Shown one piece after another: positions 50,766 through 63,845 of a stretch of 64,000 nucleotides of DNA; position 1 is the first letter of the stretch, and each line of letters begins with the position of its first letter. The position numbers and the translations under genes are program-made. The notes beneath the pieces are model-generated. The model saw nothing but the letters and a program-made list of their open reading frames with translations. It ran no database searches and was not told the origin of the DNA. The DNA comes from Protula sp. h YS-2021. Its lineage: Eukaryota > Annelida > Polychaeta > Sabellida > Serpulidae. Location: the NCBI GenBank assembly GCA_949752745.1, contig OX457024.1:50671810-50735809 (forward strand). The letters are read 5' to 3'.

Positions 50766-52135
50766 ACTGGGGGGCACTGCTGCCTGTTCGAGTATGTCGT
50801 TGGAGGTGACCGATCTGATGTAAGGGGGGACAGGTAACTGTTCCATGCTACCAATGGGGTGGGGGTGGGCACTCTGCCTGTTTTTGATGCATGTCATTGG
50901 GAAGGGGCCAGTCAGGTTGGGGAGGGGGGGCACTGCTGCTTGTTCCATGCATGTCGTTGGAGGCGATCAGTCGGGTGTGGGGGAGGGGGAGGACACTGTA
51001 GCCTGTTCGATGCATGTCGTTGGAGGCGATCAGTCGGGTGTGGTGGGGGGGGGGACATTGTGGCCTGTTCCAAGCATGTCGTTGGAGGCGATCAGTCGGG
51101 TGTGGTGGGGGGGGGGGCACTGTGGCCTGTTCCAAGCATGTCGTTGGAGGCGATCAGTCGAGTGTGGGGGAGGGGGGGACACTGTGGCCTGTTCCAAGCA
51201 TGTCGTTGGAGGCGATCAGTCGGGTGTGGTGGGGGGGACATTGTGGCCTGTTCCAAGCATGTCGTTGGAGGCGATCAGTCGAGTGTGGGGGAGGGGGGGA
51301 CACTGTGGCCTGTTCGATGCATGTCGTTGGAGGCGATCAGTCGGGTGTGGTGGGGGGGGGGGGGGGACATTGTGGCCTGTTCCAAGCATGTCGTTGGAGG
51401 CGATCAGTCGAGTGTGGGGGAGGGGGGGGACACTGTGGCCTGTTCCAAGCATGTCGTTGGAGGCGATCAGTCGGGTGTGGTGGGGGGGGGGCATTGTGGC
51501 CTGTTCCAAGCATGTCGTTCGAGGCGATCAGTCGGGTGTGGTGGGGGGGGGGCACTGTGGCCTGTTCCAAGCATGTCGTTGGAGGCGATCAGTCGAGTGT
51601 GGGGGAGGGGGGACACTGTGGCCTGTTCCAAGCATGTCGTTGGAGGCGATCAGTCGGGTGTGGTGGGGGGACATTGTGGCCTGTTCCAAGCATGTCGTCG
51701 GAGGCGATCAGTCGGGTGTGGGGGAGGGGGGGACACTGTGACCTGTTCCAAGCATGTCGTTGGAGGCGATCAGTCGGGTGTGGGGGAGTGGGGGACACTG
51801 TGGCCTGTTCCAAGCATGTCGTTGGAGGCGATCAGTCGAGTGTGGGGGAGGGGGGGACACTGTGGCCTGTTCCAAGCATGTCGTTGGAGGCGATCAGTCG
51901 GGTGTGGTGGGGGGGGGGACATTGTGGCCTGTTCCAAGCATGTCGTTGGAGGCGATCAGTCGGGTGTGGGGGAGGTGGGGACACTGTGGCCTGTTTCAAG
52001 CATGTCGTTGGAGGCGATCAGTCGGGTGTGGGGGAGTGGGGGACACTGTGGCCTGTTCCAAGCATGTCGTTGGAGGCGATCAGTCGGGTGGGTGGGGGGG
52101 GGGGGACACTGTAGCCTGCTCGATGCATGTCGTTG
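50765..52135. repeat. G-rich minisatellite, about 20 units of 60-65 bp, SINE-derived
   Basis: The unit contains 'cactgtggcctgttccaagc', 'atgtcgttggaggcgatcag', 'tcgggtgtggtggggg' with G-runs of 6-14. The first units (50765-50950) are more diverged and closest to the SINE phrase 'cactgctgcctgttcnatgc'. A 474-codon frame through the array is repeat-driven. G-runs give strong potential for G-quadruplexes. Confidence 0.92.
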
Positions 52136-52800
52136 GATTCGCCCGATGGGAATTTCCTTTTTTCCAGCTCTTTTCCTAATGTTTCTCCATTCTTCCTTTC
52201 CAACTCCTTCCTTTGGCATCCACACGGACACCTCCACCCCGCCACACACGCATACAAACGTAAGAGGACGCAAAGCTAAATAAGTGAAGAATAACGAAGG
52301 AATCGAATTTAGAATTCTGGAAAAAAATCCTTAAACCTTTAGGAAAAACGTTTCAGTAGTCAGGAAAAGTCAGGAAAAATATTTCAGAAATTCCGTGGTC
52401 ATCCTGTTTGGGCACTAAATCTCGAGAAAGAAGAGTCTCCAGGCAATGGTCAGTTCATGTGTACCCGAAATTTCTATCAGTCGCTGTGAAATATGACGTT
52501 AAAAATTAAATAATAATAATAATAATATATCACTACTACCCGGATTACAAGATAAAACGATTCTGTGACTGTTTTTGGAAAACCAGAAATTCAGTTTCTA
52601 ATTTTCTCCCGGGAATTAATTCTCCAGCTTGGGATATCCGCCACTAAACACTCCCTGGGTACCCGGGGCTCTCACGTACAAAAGGCGGTGTGCCAAAATT
52701 GAAAAAAAAAATCGCCCTTCCCCTTAAACCAAATATCCTTTGTAAATTTCAGTTCTCAAACAGGGAGTGAAAAGTTGAAAATGAAAACACCCCTTTTCAC
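52136..52800. other. SINE-like continuation, then no gene
   Basis: 52136-52270 reads like the T-rich middle of the SINE and a CA-rich stretch. The '…gtcaggaaaagtcaggaaaa' fragment is at 52355. (AAT)n is at 52511-52527. Confidence 0.45.
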
Positions 52801-52829
52801 CAAATTATGCATTTATGAGTACAAGCGCA

Positions 52830-54660
52830 AATGATAATTTCTGATATCAAAATATAATTAAAGATTTCAATAAATCAGTGTATATCTATCAATTAACATT
52901 TTACTAACAACAATTAAAGTTTAAATGGCAACATTTTATTTTTGAGATAAAAAAAATCAGTTTTACAAACTTAAAATCTTAAGGGACACACGCATTTACA
53001 TAAAATTTAACGACTCGGAGACGAAAAACGGAATTATTCATATAAATAACAACAGCACGATTTTTGAGCTCAATAATTGTTTCTTTTTTTGTGCAGAAAA
53101 ATAATGCAACAAACATTCAATAACATTGGGATTAGAAATTCTTTTATTCTGAATTTGAGACATAAAAAATAGACTGATATTGACATAAAAAATTATAAAA
53201 AATTATCATTTGCTGATTTTGAAATAAAAAATTTCTATCTGAAATAATGTTATCGAAAATAATTCTTGATATCAATGTCGTTTTAGTATTCAATGTTTAT
53301 TTTTGATATCAAAATATAATTAAAGATATCAATAAATCAATGTAAATCTCTATGGAATGTCATTTTTTATTATGGAATTTTTGATATCAAGAATTAATTT
53401 TTGATCTCAAAAATCCATTTATATTTTGCTATCAGTAATTGAATTCTTGGTGGCAAAAATTTATTTTTGAGATCAAAAACTCAATTTTACAAACTTAAGC
53501 AATTTTAAGGGAGACACACATTTATGGAATGCCGTTTTAACATTTAATGCTTATTTTTTATATCAAAATATAATTAAAGATATCAAGAAATAAATGTAGA
53601 TCTCAATAATTTATATTTTGCTGTCAATAATTGAATTTTAGATGGCAACAATTTATTTTTGAGATCAAAAAATAAAATTTACAAACTTAAAAAATCTTAA
53701 AGGAGATTGTAGACATTTACAAAAAATTAACGAATCGTCAATTAAATTTTGGAGATGAAAACTTGAATTATTGAGATCAATAATAACAACACAATTTTTG
53801 ACATCAAGAATTGCTTCCTTTTTGTACAGTAAAAACATTTAAACAAAGATACATACAAGGAACAGTAATTATTAATTTACAGATGTGTGCTTCTGAATTT
53901 TTTATTTAAACAAATAGACTGATCTTTTGATATCAAAAATCACTTTTTGAGATCAAAAAATCATTTGCAGATCTCAAAATACAAATTAAAATAGTTCTAT
54001 CATGAAATAATGATATCTGAAATAAATTCTTGATATCAATAAAAGGAAAATGAATTACTGAGCTCATAATTGATATTTTGCTCTCAAATATTTCATTTTT
54101 GCTCTCAAGAATTGAACTTTTGATCTCATAAAATCAATTTTAGATATCATTAAATCACTTTTGATATCAATAAATATTTCCTGATATCTCTAAATATTTA
54201 TTGATATCAAAATTATTTTTTGAGATCAAGAATACATTTAGAGATATCAAAAATACAATTGCAGATAACAAAAATTAATTCTTGATATCAAAATATGGAT
54301 TTTTTTAGATCAAAAATTAATTCTTGATATCAAAAAATCAATTTTTCAATAATTCCCTAATAACATTTATTAGGGAATTATTGATATCAAAAATTAATTT
54401 CTGATATCAATAATTCCCTAATAAATGTGAAAACGGCATTCCATGCACATTTACATAAAATATAACGAATAGTCAATTAAATTTTGGAGATGAAAACTTG
54501 AACTTTTTAGATCAATAATAACAACACAATTTTTGATCCCAAGAATTGCTTCTTTTTGCACAATAAAAAATTTAAAGAAAGGTTCTGTATACATGGACCA
54601 GTCATTATTTATTTACAGATGTGTATTTCTTAATTTTTTATTTAAAAATAGATTGATATT
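52830..54660. repeat. ATATCAA/TTGATAT-rich tract
   Basis: Very AT-rich. GATATCAA, TGAGATCAA and their complements recur every 15-40 bases on both strands, with longer internal repeats ('gaattaattcttgatatcaa'-like, 'ttttggagatgaaaacttga' at 53741 and 54483, 'acgaatcgtcaattaaattt' pairs). An inverted pair 'attattagggaattattgat' lies around 54360-54425. No gene. Confidence 0.8.
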
Positions 54661-54667
54661 TCGGTAT

Positions 54668-54960
54668 CAAAAATGCAATTACACGAATACTTCTGAAATG
54701 CAATCGCACAAATGCTTCTGAAATACAATCGCACGATATGTCTGAAATGCAGTCGCACAAATACGTCTGAAATCAATAGCACGAATACGTCTGAAATAGA
54801 GTCGCACGATACTTCTTAAATACAATCGCACAAATGCTTCTGAAATGCAATCGCACGGATACGTCTGAAATACAAGCGCACGAATACGTCTGAAATACAA
54901 TCGCACGATAACGTCTGAAATAGAGTCGCACGAATACGTCTGAAATACAATCACACTCCA
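54668..54960. repeat. About 25-bp minisatellite, eleven to twelve units
   Basis: The unit is 'tctgaaatacaatcgcacga' plus 'atacg'. Related units vary at a few positions. Confidence 0.9.
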
Positions 54961-54964
54961 CGTG

Positions 54965-55229
54965 ACTCAAGGTTGATCGATACTTAAATCGCAAATAAAA
55001 GAATTCCACTTGAGTAAACCATTAACATTACTCTTCATTCCGAGCACGAATTTCAAGAGAACCGCAAAGATTACCCAAGACTTTTAGATATTGAGAGCGT
55101 TTTCGCAACGACTAACGATTTATTTAAAAGCATTAATTCCTACTTTCAAACTTCGTTTGCAAATGGGTATAAGTTTGTAGCTTTTCTCGAAATTTCTGCC
55201 TTTTTTTCCTTTTTTCTTCTCTTTTTTCC
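54965..55229. other. No gene recognised
   Basis: Unique-looking sequence with no supported feature. Confidence 0.4.
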
Positions 55230-56085
55230 GTCACAGAGGTTTCCAAAAAAAAAACTCCCCCTACGCTATTTGACGAGGACAATGAAATTTGGTACAGCGA
55301 AAGAAGGTGATGAGATGTCGTCAAATCCGCAAAATTTTTTGACATTGACTCGAAGGTCAAGATCAAATTGAGGTCAAAGTATTTTTTTACCTCAAACTGG
55401 TTTCCAGAAAACTCCTCCTACAGAGTTTGCCGTAGAAAGACGGCATGTGGCAGAGACATAGAGGGTAATTAGTTGTCATCAAATCCGCAATTTTTTTTTA
55501 CCTTGAACTTCAGAGGTTAATCACGAAAAGTAGCCATAAACGTGCTCAAATCCCAGTTTGAATACATATAACGTACTCTGTAAGGGGTAAACTTTCATCA
55601 CTAATCTTGAGCTTAAGGGTCAAGGTCAAAGGTCACGTGACTTCACGCGAGGTTAACGACAGGCCGACTTATCTCGAAAACGGTTAGAGACAGAGCGATT
55701 TTGAGCTCGTTTTCGACCCTTTGGGCATAAACAACGTTACATAACAGGTACGTAGGTGACCTTGACCTTCTAGGTCAAGGTCACCTTCTTGACAAAAACC
55801 GGAAGTTGACTATTATCTCGAAAGGGGTTAGAGATAGAGCGATTTTGAGCTCATTTTCGACCTTTTGGGCCTAAACAACGTTACCAAAAAGGTATCTCGG
55901 TGACTTTGGCCTTCTAGGTCACGATCAAGGTAAAAAACCGGAAGTTGACTATTGTCTCGAAAAGGGTTAGAGATAGAGCGATTTTCAGCTTATTTTCGAC
56001 TCTTTGGTTGTAAAAGACGATATGTACCTCGGTGACCTTGACCTTGTCGGTCATGGTCAAAGCCAAAAACTGGAAGGTGGATCGA
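55230..56085. repeat. Dispersed module: 'ACTCCTCCTAC' part plus 139-bp-type repeat (three units)
   Basis: 55230-55560 has two units with 'tttccanaaaactccnccta' and 'tcaaatccgcaa'. 55640-56080 has 'atctcgaaaacggttagaga' units with GTGAC at 55756, 55900 and 56032. Same module order as at 2340-3690 and 61260-62330. Confidence 0.78.
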
Positions 56086-56089
56086 AGCA

Positions 56090-56550
56090 CAGATAAAGAA
56101 GGGGTACTGTATGACTTCGAGGTTTTTCGCCACCACTGCTTGAAACTCGTTTTTTCGACTAGCATGAGAGCACAAATGCCGCGTAGTCGTTCCCGGACTT
56201 AACCTATGACATGCCACCGCATAACGCACATGTTGCGATTGTTAAAAAAAAACAGAGGCAGTCTGTCAGATTTAAAACTTCCCAGCTAAACCGACGTGGA
56301 AGAGCAATTATGTTATAGTTTAACGTTGACACAACATTCAGGATTTTCTCAGTTCCCACCGACCTCCGTAAGTGTGTCAAGTTCCATTCATCAGAAGTAG
56401 TCTGGGCAGCGCTTGAGCGGAAAAAAGCAAAGCAAAAAACAAAAAACTAAGAAGAAAGGGGTAAAGGTAAAGGTAAGGCAATGGTGTGTGAAATCGTTGA
56501 TAGATGCTTTTTGGTTCTAGAGAAAAATGAGCCCCCCCCCCACCCCACCC
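56090..56550. other. No gene recognised
   Basis: Sequence without domain or repeat signal, apart from a C-run at 56533-56551. Confidence 0.4.
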
Positions 56551-56551
56551 C

Positions 56552-56552
56552 C

Positions 56553-56590
<38 letters not shown>

Positions 56591-56630
56591 GTAAGAAAAA
56601 TAACTATAATAATAATAATAATAATAATAA
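56552..56630. repeat. (AAT)n microsatellite, two blocks
   Basis: AATAAT blocks at 56552-56590 and 56607-56630. Confidence 0.93.
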
Positions 56631-56639
56631 TCAGACCTT

Positions 56640-58545
56640 ATCTGTGATTGAGTATTAACAATCAGCAGATACACTATATTTCTGCAGTTTTTTAAATTGC
56701 TATAGTATTTTTTCGTTCAGTGAGTGCATAGTCCATGGGTGTATATGAGATAAACGTGTAATGATTTCCTTAAACCTCTTACTCTCCGAACCTTGCATTG
56801 AAAATACTTTCAAAAGATCGATGAGGATCGATGAAGCTAGCGCAAATAAGTCCCCAATTCAACAGCAATCAACTGGAAAAAATCCACTCTGATTTTATTA
56901 TGATATCGAGCAACTGTGCATTATTTCTGAAGCTAGTATTGCGAGGGAACATTTATATTCTATACACAAGACTACTGCACTGATTCTTTAAACATTGCAG
57001 TTGCTTTCAATGTGTAATATACAAACATTTGACAATGGTATACGGGTTGAATATCAATCACCACTGGTCTCTGTAAAGCACTGCATGCGCCTGGCGGCAC
57101 AGGATCCAACTGGCAGAAGAATCCCGCACAACTGCAGAAGAATTCATTACTTGTTCTTCACGGAGTTCCAACTCACTTTGGGATTTCTTTGGTTTGTCTA
57201 CATAAAGGCATGTTACATATAAACACAGATTTATGAACACTTGAACACGAGAACCACACTGTTGGAATGTGCATGATATTTGTGGGAATGCGGTGTATAC
57301 CTTGGAAGTACACGCACTTTCACACCAAAGCATGAAGTAAAAGATCTAATTTGTGCCAAATTTTACCTGTCTTATTCTCATAAAATTTAACAGCAACAGC
57401 AAATTGCCAAAAAAAAAAAAATAAATAAAGAAAGAAAGAAAATAAACAGATATCACAAGGAACCTTACATTTCTAGGAGAGCTTGCCTTTTGATATGAAA
57501 CAGGATAACTAAAATACAATAAAAGGCAGCGTTGCTAAACTCTCAAACAACATAACTTAAGCACGCAAGTTTAACAAGATGCTTGAACATGAAATTACTA
57601 TACCACTGGAAGAGCTCGGCCTTTCCAGCCCGCGGTATCACGCCTTCACAGTGAGTGACATTTGTGGTATTAGAAACCTTTTGTAAGAAGTTCATTTTTT
57701 TAAATTTTATGTCTGAAGACACTTCTGAAATGAAAAACAAAATCTCTCGGTAAAAAACTGTTTTGCAATAAGTAAAATTTATTTTCAATAAAAATTAAAA
57801 AAATATTCGCCATCTGTTTTAAAGAAGTATAAATAAGATTATATTGCGTTCTTATTTTAATTGAGTTAATTTGAATCAGTTACCAAAACCCTAAAAATGA
57901 ATCAAAGCTCTGTTTTAATAAGTCTAAAGGAAGTATATGTATTCAAATTCATGAGGATTGTATTGTCGCAATTTTTAAAGCTAAATTTTCTTATTCAGCT
58001 ACAAATAAAACGTTCCAGATTTGTGCAAGCAATTCAGGACATGCGATTAATTGTGCCCATGTTGTAAATAACCTTAACAAATTGCAAAAACATATTATTC
58101 GAGAAGTAATGTTTACTTCTGAATTGTGTTTGTCAAGTTAAAACTTTAAAAAAAATCATTTTGCGCACGGCACGAATTAAAATGGAACATTTTTTTTACT
58201 TCTTGCTGTCATCTCTTACCAAGTGTTAATTTATGATGAAGTAGTTCTAATGCTCAGTCTTTCGAATAATAGAGACCTTTTGCAAGCATTAAAATCTTGC
58301 CATTTTACGTGTCATTTTACTACTTGTGCGTGCCGTCTGCAAAATGAAATATCTCTTGCAACTTGGCAAACAGGACAGAAGTAAACATCTGTGACCGCAT
58401 TTATAAAAGTCAACTACACAATTAACGGATTCCGTTAACTCTTCCTATATCAACCAGAACCGTTGAAATTAAATTAACCAATTAAATCTTGATAGCCGTG
58501 AAAAATCCACCTAGAATTGTCTGCGTGCTACGATTTTCGCTTTTA
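56640..58545. other. No gene recognised
   Basis: AT-rich, with a poly-A and (AAAG)-like stretch at 57411-57442. Short frames have no domain. Confidence 0.45.
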
Positions 58546-58549
58546 GGTG

Positions 58550-59275
58550 CACAGTTAACTGCAACGGTAATTTTTTGTGAATACCCGGGCTGACGTTTTA
58601 ATGTATTTATATCCATGTTTATCCTCCTTTGTTAGACAATCTTTCAGTGCTACTAGCCCCGTAAACATGACGGCATCCCATCAGCGTTGGATAGACATCG
58701 CACCCGTCAGATCAACGTCTGATTTTTTGTTAATTATGAAACTCCCATCTTGTAAGGCGTTGTTTGCTTGAAGTCAATTTCCAGGAATTTTTTTTTCAAA
58801 ATTAAGCGGAAAAACATGTACGCTGTTGAATTTCCCATACTTCACGTCTTCCTTTCGGTTTTAATTTCTAAGCGACCTTTCATAGCTGCAGTTCCCGGCA
58901 AGTAACAACATCATGACGTTGTTATTTGTGACCCGATGTCTAGACTACGTCAATTTTTCGACATCTATACATTGGTTTCATCGATGTCTTTTCAACATTG
59001 CGCCAAGGGCATTGATTATGCGGCGGAGAAAGTGGGGTTTTACTTGCGACAAAACGCCTTTATGCAACATCTATTGGACTTTGTGTGAAAGACATTGATT
59101 ATACGTTGTTTTATCGATCAACTCCAAGTAGACATGATGTTGCTGTTTGGGTTTGGTCAACATGGTAACCTGAAATTAACGTTAGATGGGCGTCGGAATG
59201 TTTACTGGGTACACACGAATGCTCCACCTATGATCAGCCAACAGTCGGGTAGCCACGAAAGTTAACTGTGCAGTT
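58550..59275. mobile_element. Possible non-autonomous DNA element with inverted ends
   Basis: TGCACAGTTAACT near 58551 and AGTTAACTGTGCA near 59261 are inverted. Inside, GACGT/ATCGATGTC words recur and 'tgtttactgggtac' near 59198 is the complement of the 'acccag.aaacatt' start seen at 63846. No target duplication was identified. Confidence 0.3.
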
Positions 59276-59279
59276 CACT

Positions 59280-60415
59280 GTACTCCTAGATGAGAAAATC
59301 AGTTGAACCAGCTGTATCGAGCGAACAATGTTGTGTGGATTTTTGTTTATTAAACAGTTAAATTTATGAATTTACTTTCGAATGTTGGTTCTAATAGAGC
59401 GGTTAACTGTACAATTGACTTTTGTGCGAGGGCGCAAAAAATTTCATCATCCTGCACTTTTCTGTGGATCGCCCCTAAATTTAATACAAATGTCAGTCAT
59501 ATTACTTGCTATTAGAAAAGGCCATTACTTTTTTGGCCAACGGCCAAAAATTGGTGAAATAAGCGCTTTAAAAACTTAAAAAAATAGACCTAGGTTTTTG
59601 ACGTTTTCCATATACTGATTTTCAAATCAACAAGGTGTCAATGAACTCAGCACTCAGATTTAATATGATGGTCGGTCTGTAATTTAGTACGAAGCTTAGA
59701 GATCGAATAAAAATGGACGAACTTAAAACTGTCTATGTTTGGGATGTTTATATTTTGAACCGCATCCTCGTTTTGTTGTCAAATATGATACATATGTTTC
59801 CTAGTTAATTCTCCGGTTTGGTTGTCTTGGAAAATGTTCGGGGTGCAGTGGTTAGAACCCTTTGAGAACCCTTTGAGAATTAAAGCGACCACGCAAAAAA
59901 GATATGCACAAAATTTGCTGAGATCAGATTTTGGAGAATGTGCCATAAACAGTTGCAGATACAGTCCTTTATTTAATATCAGTTACTAAACGTATCTGTT
60001 AAAGTGCAATAATGACTTGTGTTACCGTTAAAGCACTTGGGTAATGTGTTTAATGGTTTCACAAGTCAATAAGTTTAAAAGCCTACTGGAACAATAATGA
60101 TAATTGTAGGTACTTGTTATCAAAACATCGGTCAAGTCTTGTAACAGCATGGAAAATTTGGTGGCTTATTTCTAGTCACAACGAAGATGTTATTGACCAG
60201 TTACGAAAATATTTTAACTGACGAATATTACTTAATATCGCTATAATAATCTCTGGTTGGTTGATCAAAAACAGAAAGATTCAACCTTGTAGTGCTGCAG
60301 ACATTCATTTTTCCAATTTAAACATTGTTTTGAAGGTTAATATTCTTTTTACTTTCACAATGTTGAAAAGGTAAAATAACAATAAAATAACGAGAAGAAA
60401 ACACTGAGGTCAAAG
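59280..60415. other. No gene recognised
   Basis: Contains one phrase of the 39-43 kb repeat style ('ttggccaacggccaaaaatt' near 59533) and the tandem 'gaaccctttgagaa'. Otherwise nothing supported. Confidence 0.4.
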
Positions 60416-60419
60416 GAAA

Positions 60420-60600
60420 CTTTGCGGAGCGAATAGTCACATAGCCTACCGCGGCTACACCCAGTAGTCCAATCTCAACCAATCTCATCGAATCATGTCC
60501 GACAAAACTTTGGGGAGCGAGTAGTCACATAGCCTACCGCGGCTACACCCAGTAGTCCAATCGCAACAAATCTCAACGATTCATGTCAGACAAAACTTAA
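60420..60600. repeat. 88-bp tandem repeat, two units
   Basis: 'agtcacatagcctaccgcgg' and 'ctacacccagtagtccaatc' occur at 60437 and 60522 onward, followed by 'catgtc.gacaaaactt' in both. Confidence 0.9.
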
Positions 60601-60604
60601 AATT

Positions 60605-61255
60605 GTACTTTTGCCGAGATTGCTCAGATCAAACAACTGATTTTTTAGCATACTCTCTAGGGCCTAGTACACATGACTGCTGCAATATTAGCAGTGTAGT
60701 TGGGAGTCGAATGACTTGGGATGGATTAAAACAGTGAACCTCTTTTCAGGGCTTTAGACGTGAGAAAGCGTGTATGAATATCTTGGCCTTTAGCAGGCTT
60801 CTCAACAAAATTGAGTAAATAACCAACAAACAGCAATACGTAATTCAGTTGCATTGGCAATACACTAACGCGTTGAAAATAGCATTCTATAAAATGATTA
60901 GGCTTCCTGAAATTAAAGGCGCGGGAGCAAATCAGTTTCTACGTTCTTAAACACTTTTATGTGCTTTAAACGAAAATTAATGTTACAATTAAGGTAATAA
61001 ATTATTATTGTGGCATCTATCGACGTTTGGGAATTTAAAATACCAGCAACCGCCATCACCAAAATAAAGGAGTTTGTGTTGTTCAGTTGATTCCGCGCAG
61101 AACCAACGACAGTGCAGTCGGATAGAGTTCGAGTATTGTGATGTGGTAGTCTGCCTTGTGGTGCCAAGAGTGGGCTCGCCATTGGTTTTTCAATATCACA
61201 TCGAATCGTTTGGTTACACTTGGGGCTTTTAAATCCCCTAGTTTATTGAATTCGC
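60605..61255. other. No gene recognised
   Basis: No domain or strong repeat. Confidence 0.4.
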
Positions 61256-61259
61256 AAAG

Positions 61260-62345
61260 TATTTCCGTATTATTCCTTTTTTTCGCCAAAATCTGTCACG
61301 CAAACTCCTCCGAGAGGCTAGGACTAGGGCCACCAAATTTGGCAGAGACATAATGTAGAATGTCTAGTTGGTCCAGCTCAATTTTTTTAGAAATTCGTTG
61401 ACATTTGTACACAAAAATGGACATTGAAAAAAAAAACTTTTTCACGCGAACTGTTCCGAAAAGGCTAGGGCTAGGACGACTAAATTTAGTACAGATATAA
61501 TGTAGCATGTCTAGTTGGTCCAGCTCATTTTTGTTTTTAAATTTATTGACATTTAATATGTGAAAAATAGACATTGAAATTTTGCCATTCAAACCCATTA
61601 TAAGGCAGGAAAACGCTTTGCTGTGGCGTTGTTGTCCAACAGACAACCTCTACGGCGGTTCGGTCTGTTGTGCATAACACCTTTCTACTTCGCAGACGCA
61701 CTGGGGATTCCGCGCCAAATCGTGCTCATAAATGAGAGGAATCACTTTAAAAAGCCACTAAAATAAAGATTTTAGTGATTTGAACAACTCATATGGACCT
61801 TTTTCACCAATGTGCGAGAATACTCAACATTGACGGATGCAGAGTACGGCTAGATAGATAGAAATATCCATCCGCTCTGTGTTTATACATAACAGATAGA
61901 TCCCCTCAGAGGTCAGCTGTTTTACAGAAATGTTTGCTGTGGCAGTTAAGGGAAGATGGTATAACATCAGCAAAGGCATATTAATTGCCCAACTTTCCAC
62001 AGTGAGAGCGATTACAGCATGTGTGTGCATGTTGACTGCAATGTTTCAGTTTTCCCTTTTTACTAAAGATTGACCATTATCTAAAAAAACGGTTAGAGAT
62101 ATGGCGATTTTAAGCTTATTTTCGACCCTTTGGCCCAAAAAGACGTTATGTAAGAGGTACCTCGGTCACCTTGACCTTTCGGTTATGGTTAATGTGAAAA
62201 ATCGGAAGTTGATCATTATCTCGAAAACGGTTAGAGATACAGCGATTTTGAGCTTATTCTTATCCTTTAGGATTACCAGACGATATCTCAGAGGTACCTT
62301 GGTGACTATGACCTCCTCATTCATGGTCAATTCTGAATTTTAAGA
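61260..62345. repeat. Dispersed module matching 2340-3690
   Basis: Two units with 'ctagttggtccagctca' and 'aaaatggacattgaaa' (61290-61570), then a middle part with 'ttaattgcccaactttccac', then two 139-bp-type units (62080-62330). The order and orientation are the same as at the left end of the window. Confidence 0.8.
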
Positions 62346-62349
62346 GTTC

Positions 62350-63840
62350 AGAGTGGTATTTTTGTGGCCCCAAGTGTAATTTTCGCTACAAGGTAGCCAA
62401 AATGGTCTAGTTTAGCTGCATTTCAGTGGAGATGAATTGTTCTGGAACTTGTTTGTTACCCTGTAAGGAAATAACATAAATTTTATCCATAAAAATGAAC
62501 TAGGCCAGGAGGCGGGGGCGAAAATATGTATATCTGGGATGTGCATCGTCGCATTATTTGTAAAGTCGGTTAAAATGGACGGATTGATACTTGATCGAGA
62601 CTTGGTGTTTTGTCCAGACAATTAAGCCCTCAGAAGCTCCAGGGCCCAGCTTTTTGATCTGATCGGGGAAATATACATGGCACAGATGTGCATCGTCTTA
62701 TTTTTGAATCGCCCACAAGTGCGCGGATGGGCACTTTGTCAAAATGGAAATAAATTGCCGCATTTGGCATCGAAACTTTGTCCGAGTAAGTTCTTAGAAA
62801 GTGTAATGTTGAGCCATAGGGTCGTTGAAGGGGGCGTTTCTGTTCTTTACTGTAGGCTCTTCAGTAAGTACAAATTTAAACACGTCTTTCGATTGTAGAT
62901 TTCAGGTACTAGACCGAATTATGCAATATTTAGAAAAACTTGCTCTCCTACAAGTTTAACAACAATAACACAAACTGTCTCAAACATTTTAGTGATTCCG
63001 ACATGTCAAGGCCATAATAAGAGACAGTAATCAAAATTTGTCCACGCATTTTCACAATATCATGTTGCATAGGGTGTCCTGAAACCAACATGGATAAAAT
63101 TAAACTTGCCAGGGTTAAACAGACCCTTTTCATGGGTCCTTTCCCTGAGCCTTTCACCTTCTTGCGCACCCTGTCACCTTTGCATCTTAAAATATTTATA
63201 GATATAAATTTCTTGTTACTCTGACGACACCTTGGCATAATTGTTCATGATTAAAAGAAAACTAATAGTGAGTCCGTCATGGGATGGAATCGAAGGCGGT
63301 TATATCGCTGATGTTTTATTTGTTTAGGAAAGAAATTGGGCTGATATTTCTCATATTCCATGCTCCAGTACCAGGTTGCACCGAGAAGAAATCATTCAGT
63401 CGGACAGAAGAGCTAGTAAGTACAAAATCTGAGATCTCGAACAAATCAACAGTTTTTCAAAGACAGTGCTAGAAAAATTTATAAGAAGGACGTTTCTGTT
63501 TTATATGGACGAAGATAAAGCAGAAAACACAATAACTCAACAGTTATGTTCTTGGGTAATTAACAGGAAGAAATGTATGTTTCTTCTTTTGTACCTTCGT
63601 TGAAAATTCTCTGGAAGAACTGCTTTTCCTAAATATCTGAGAATAAAATTGAAGTTATTCTTGAGGATTCCCATGAAATTGAACTCATCCTTCTATTTTG
63701 ATGTAGCGCTGAAAATATTATTTCCGCATGTTCCGAAGAATGAAATGGCACGTAATATCCATTTCTAATGAAAAGTGTCAAGGCGTTTCTTGGGGGGGAT
63801 ACTGAGTTGCAAATGATTCAAGAACTAACCAGGATAAAGG
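62350..63840. other. No gene recognised
   Basis: Short frames (for example 62948-63238 minus) have no domain. Two weakly similar segments ('gatcgggnaaat', 'tatctgggatgtgcatcgtc' near 62530 and 62690) suggest a decayed repeat. Confidence 0.4.
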
Positions 63841-63845
63841 GATTA

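Noticed and set aside
50859..52283. A 474-codon plus-strand frame and overlapping long frames
   Set aside because: They run through a 60-65 bp minisatellite. All residues repeat with the unit, and there is no domain.
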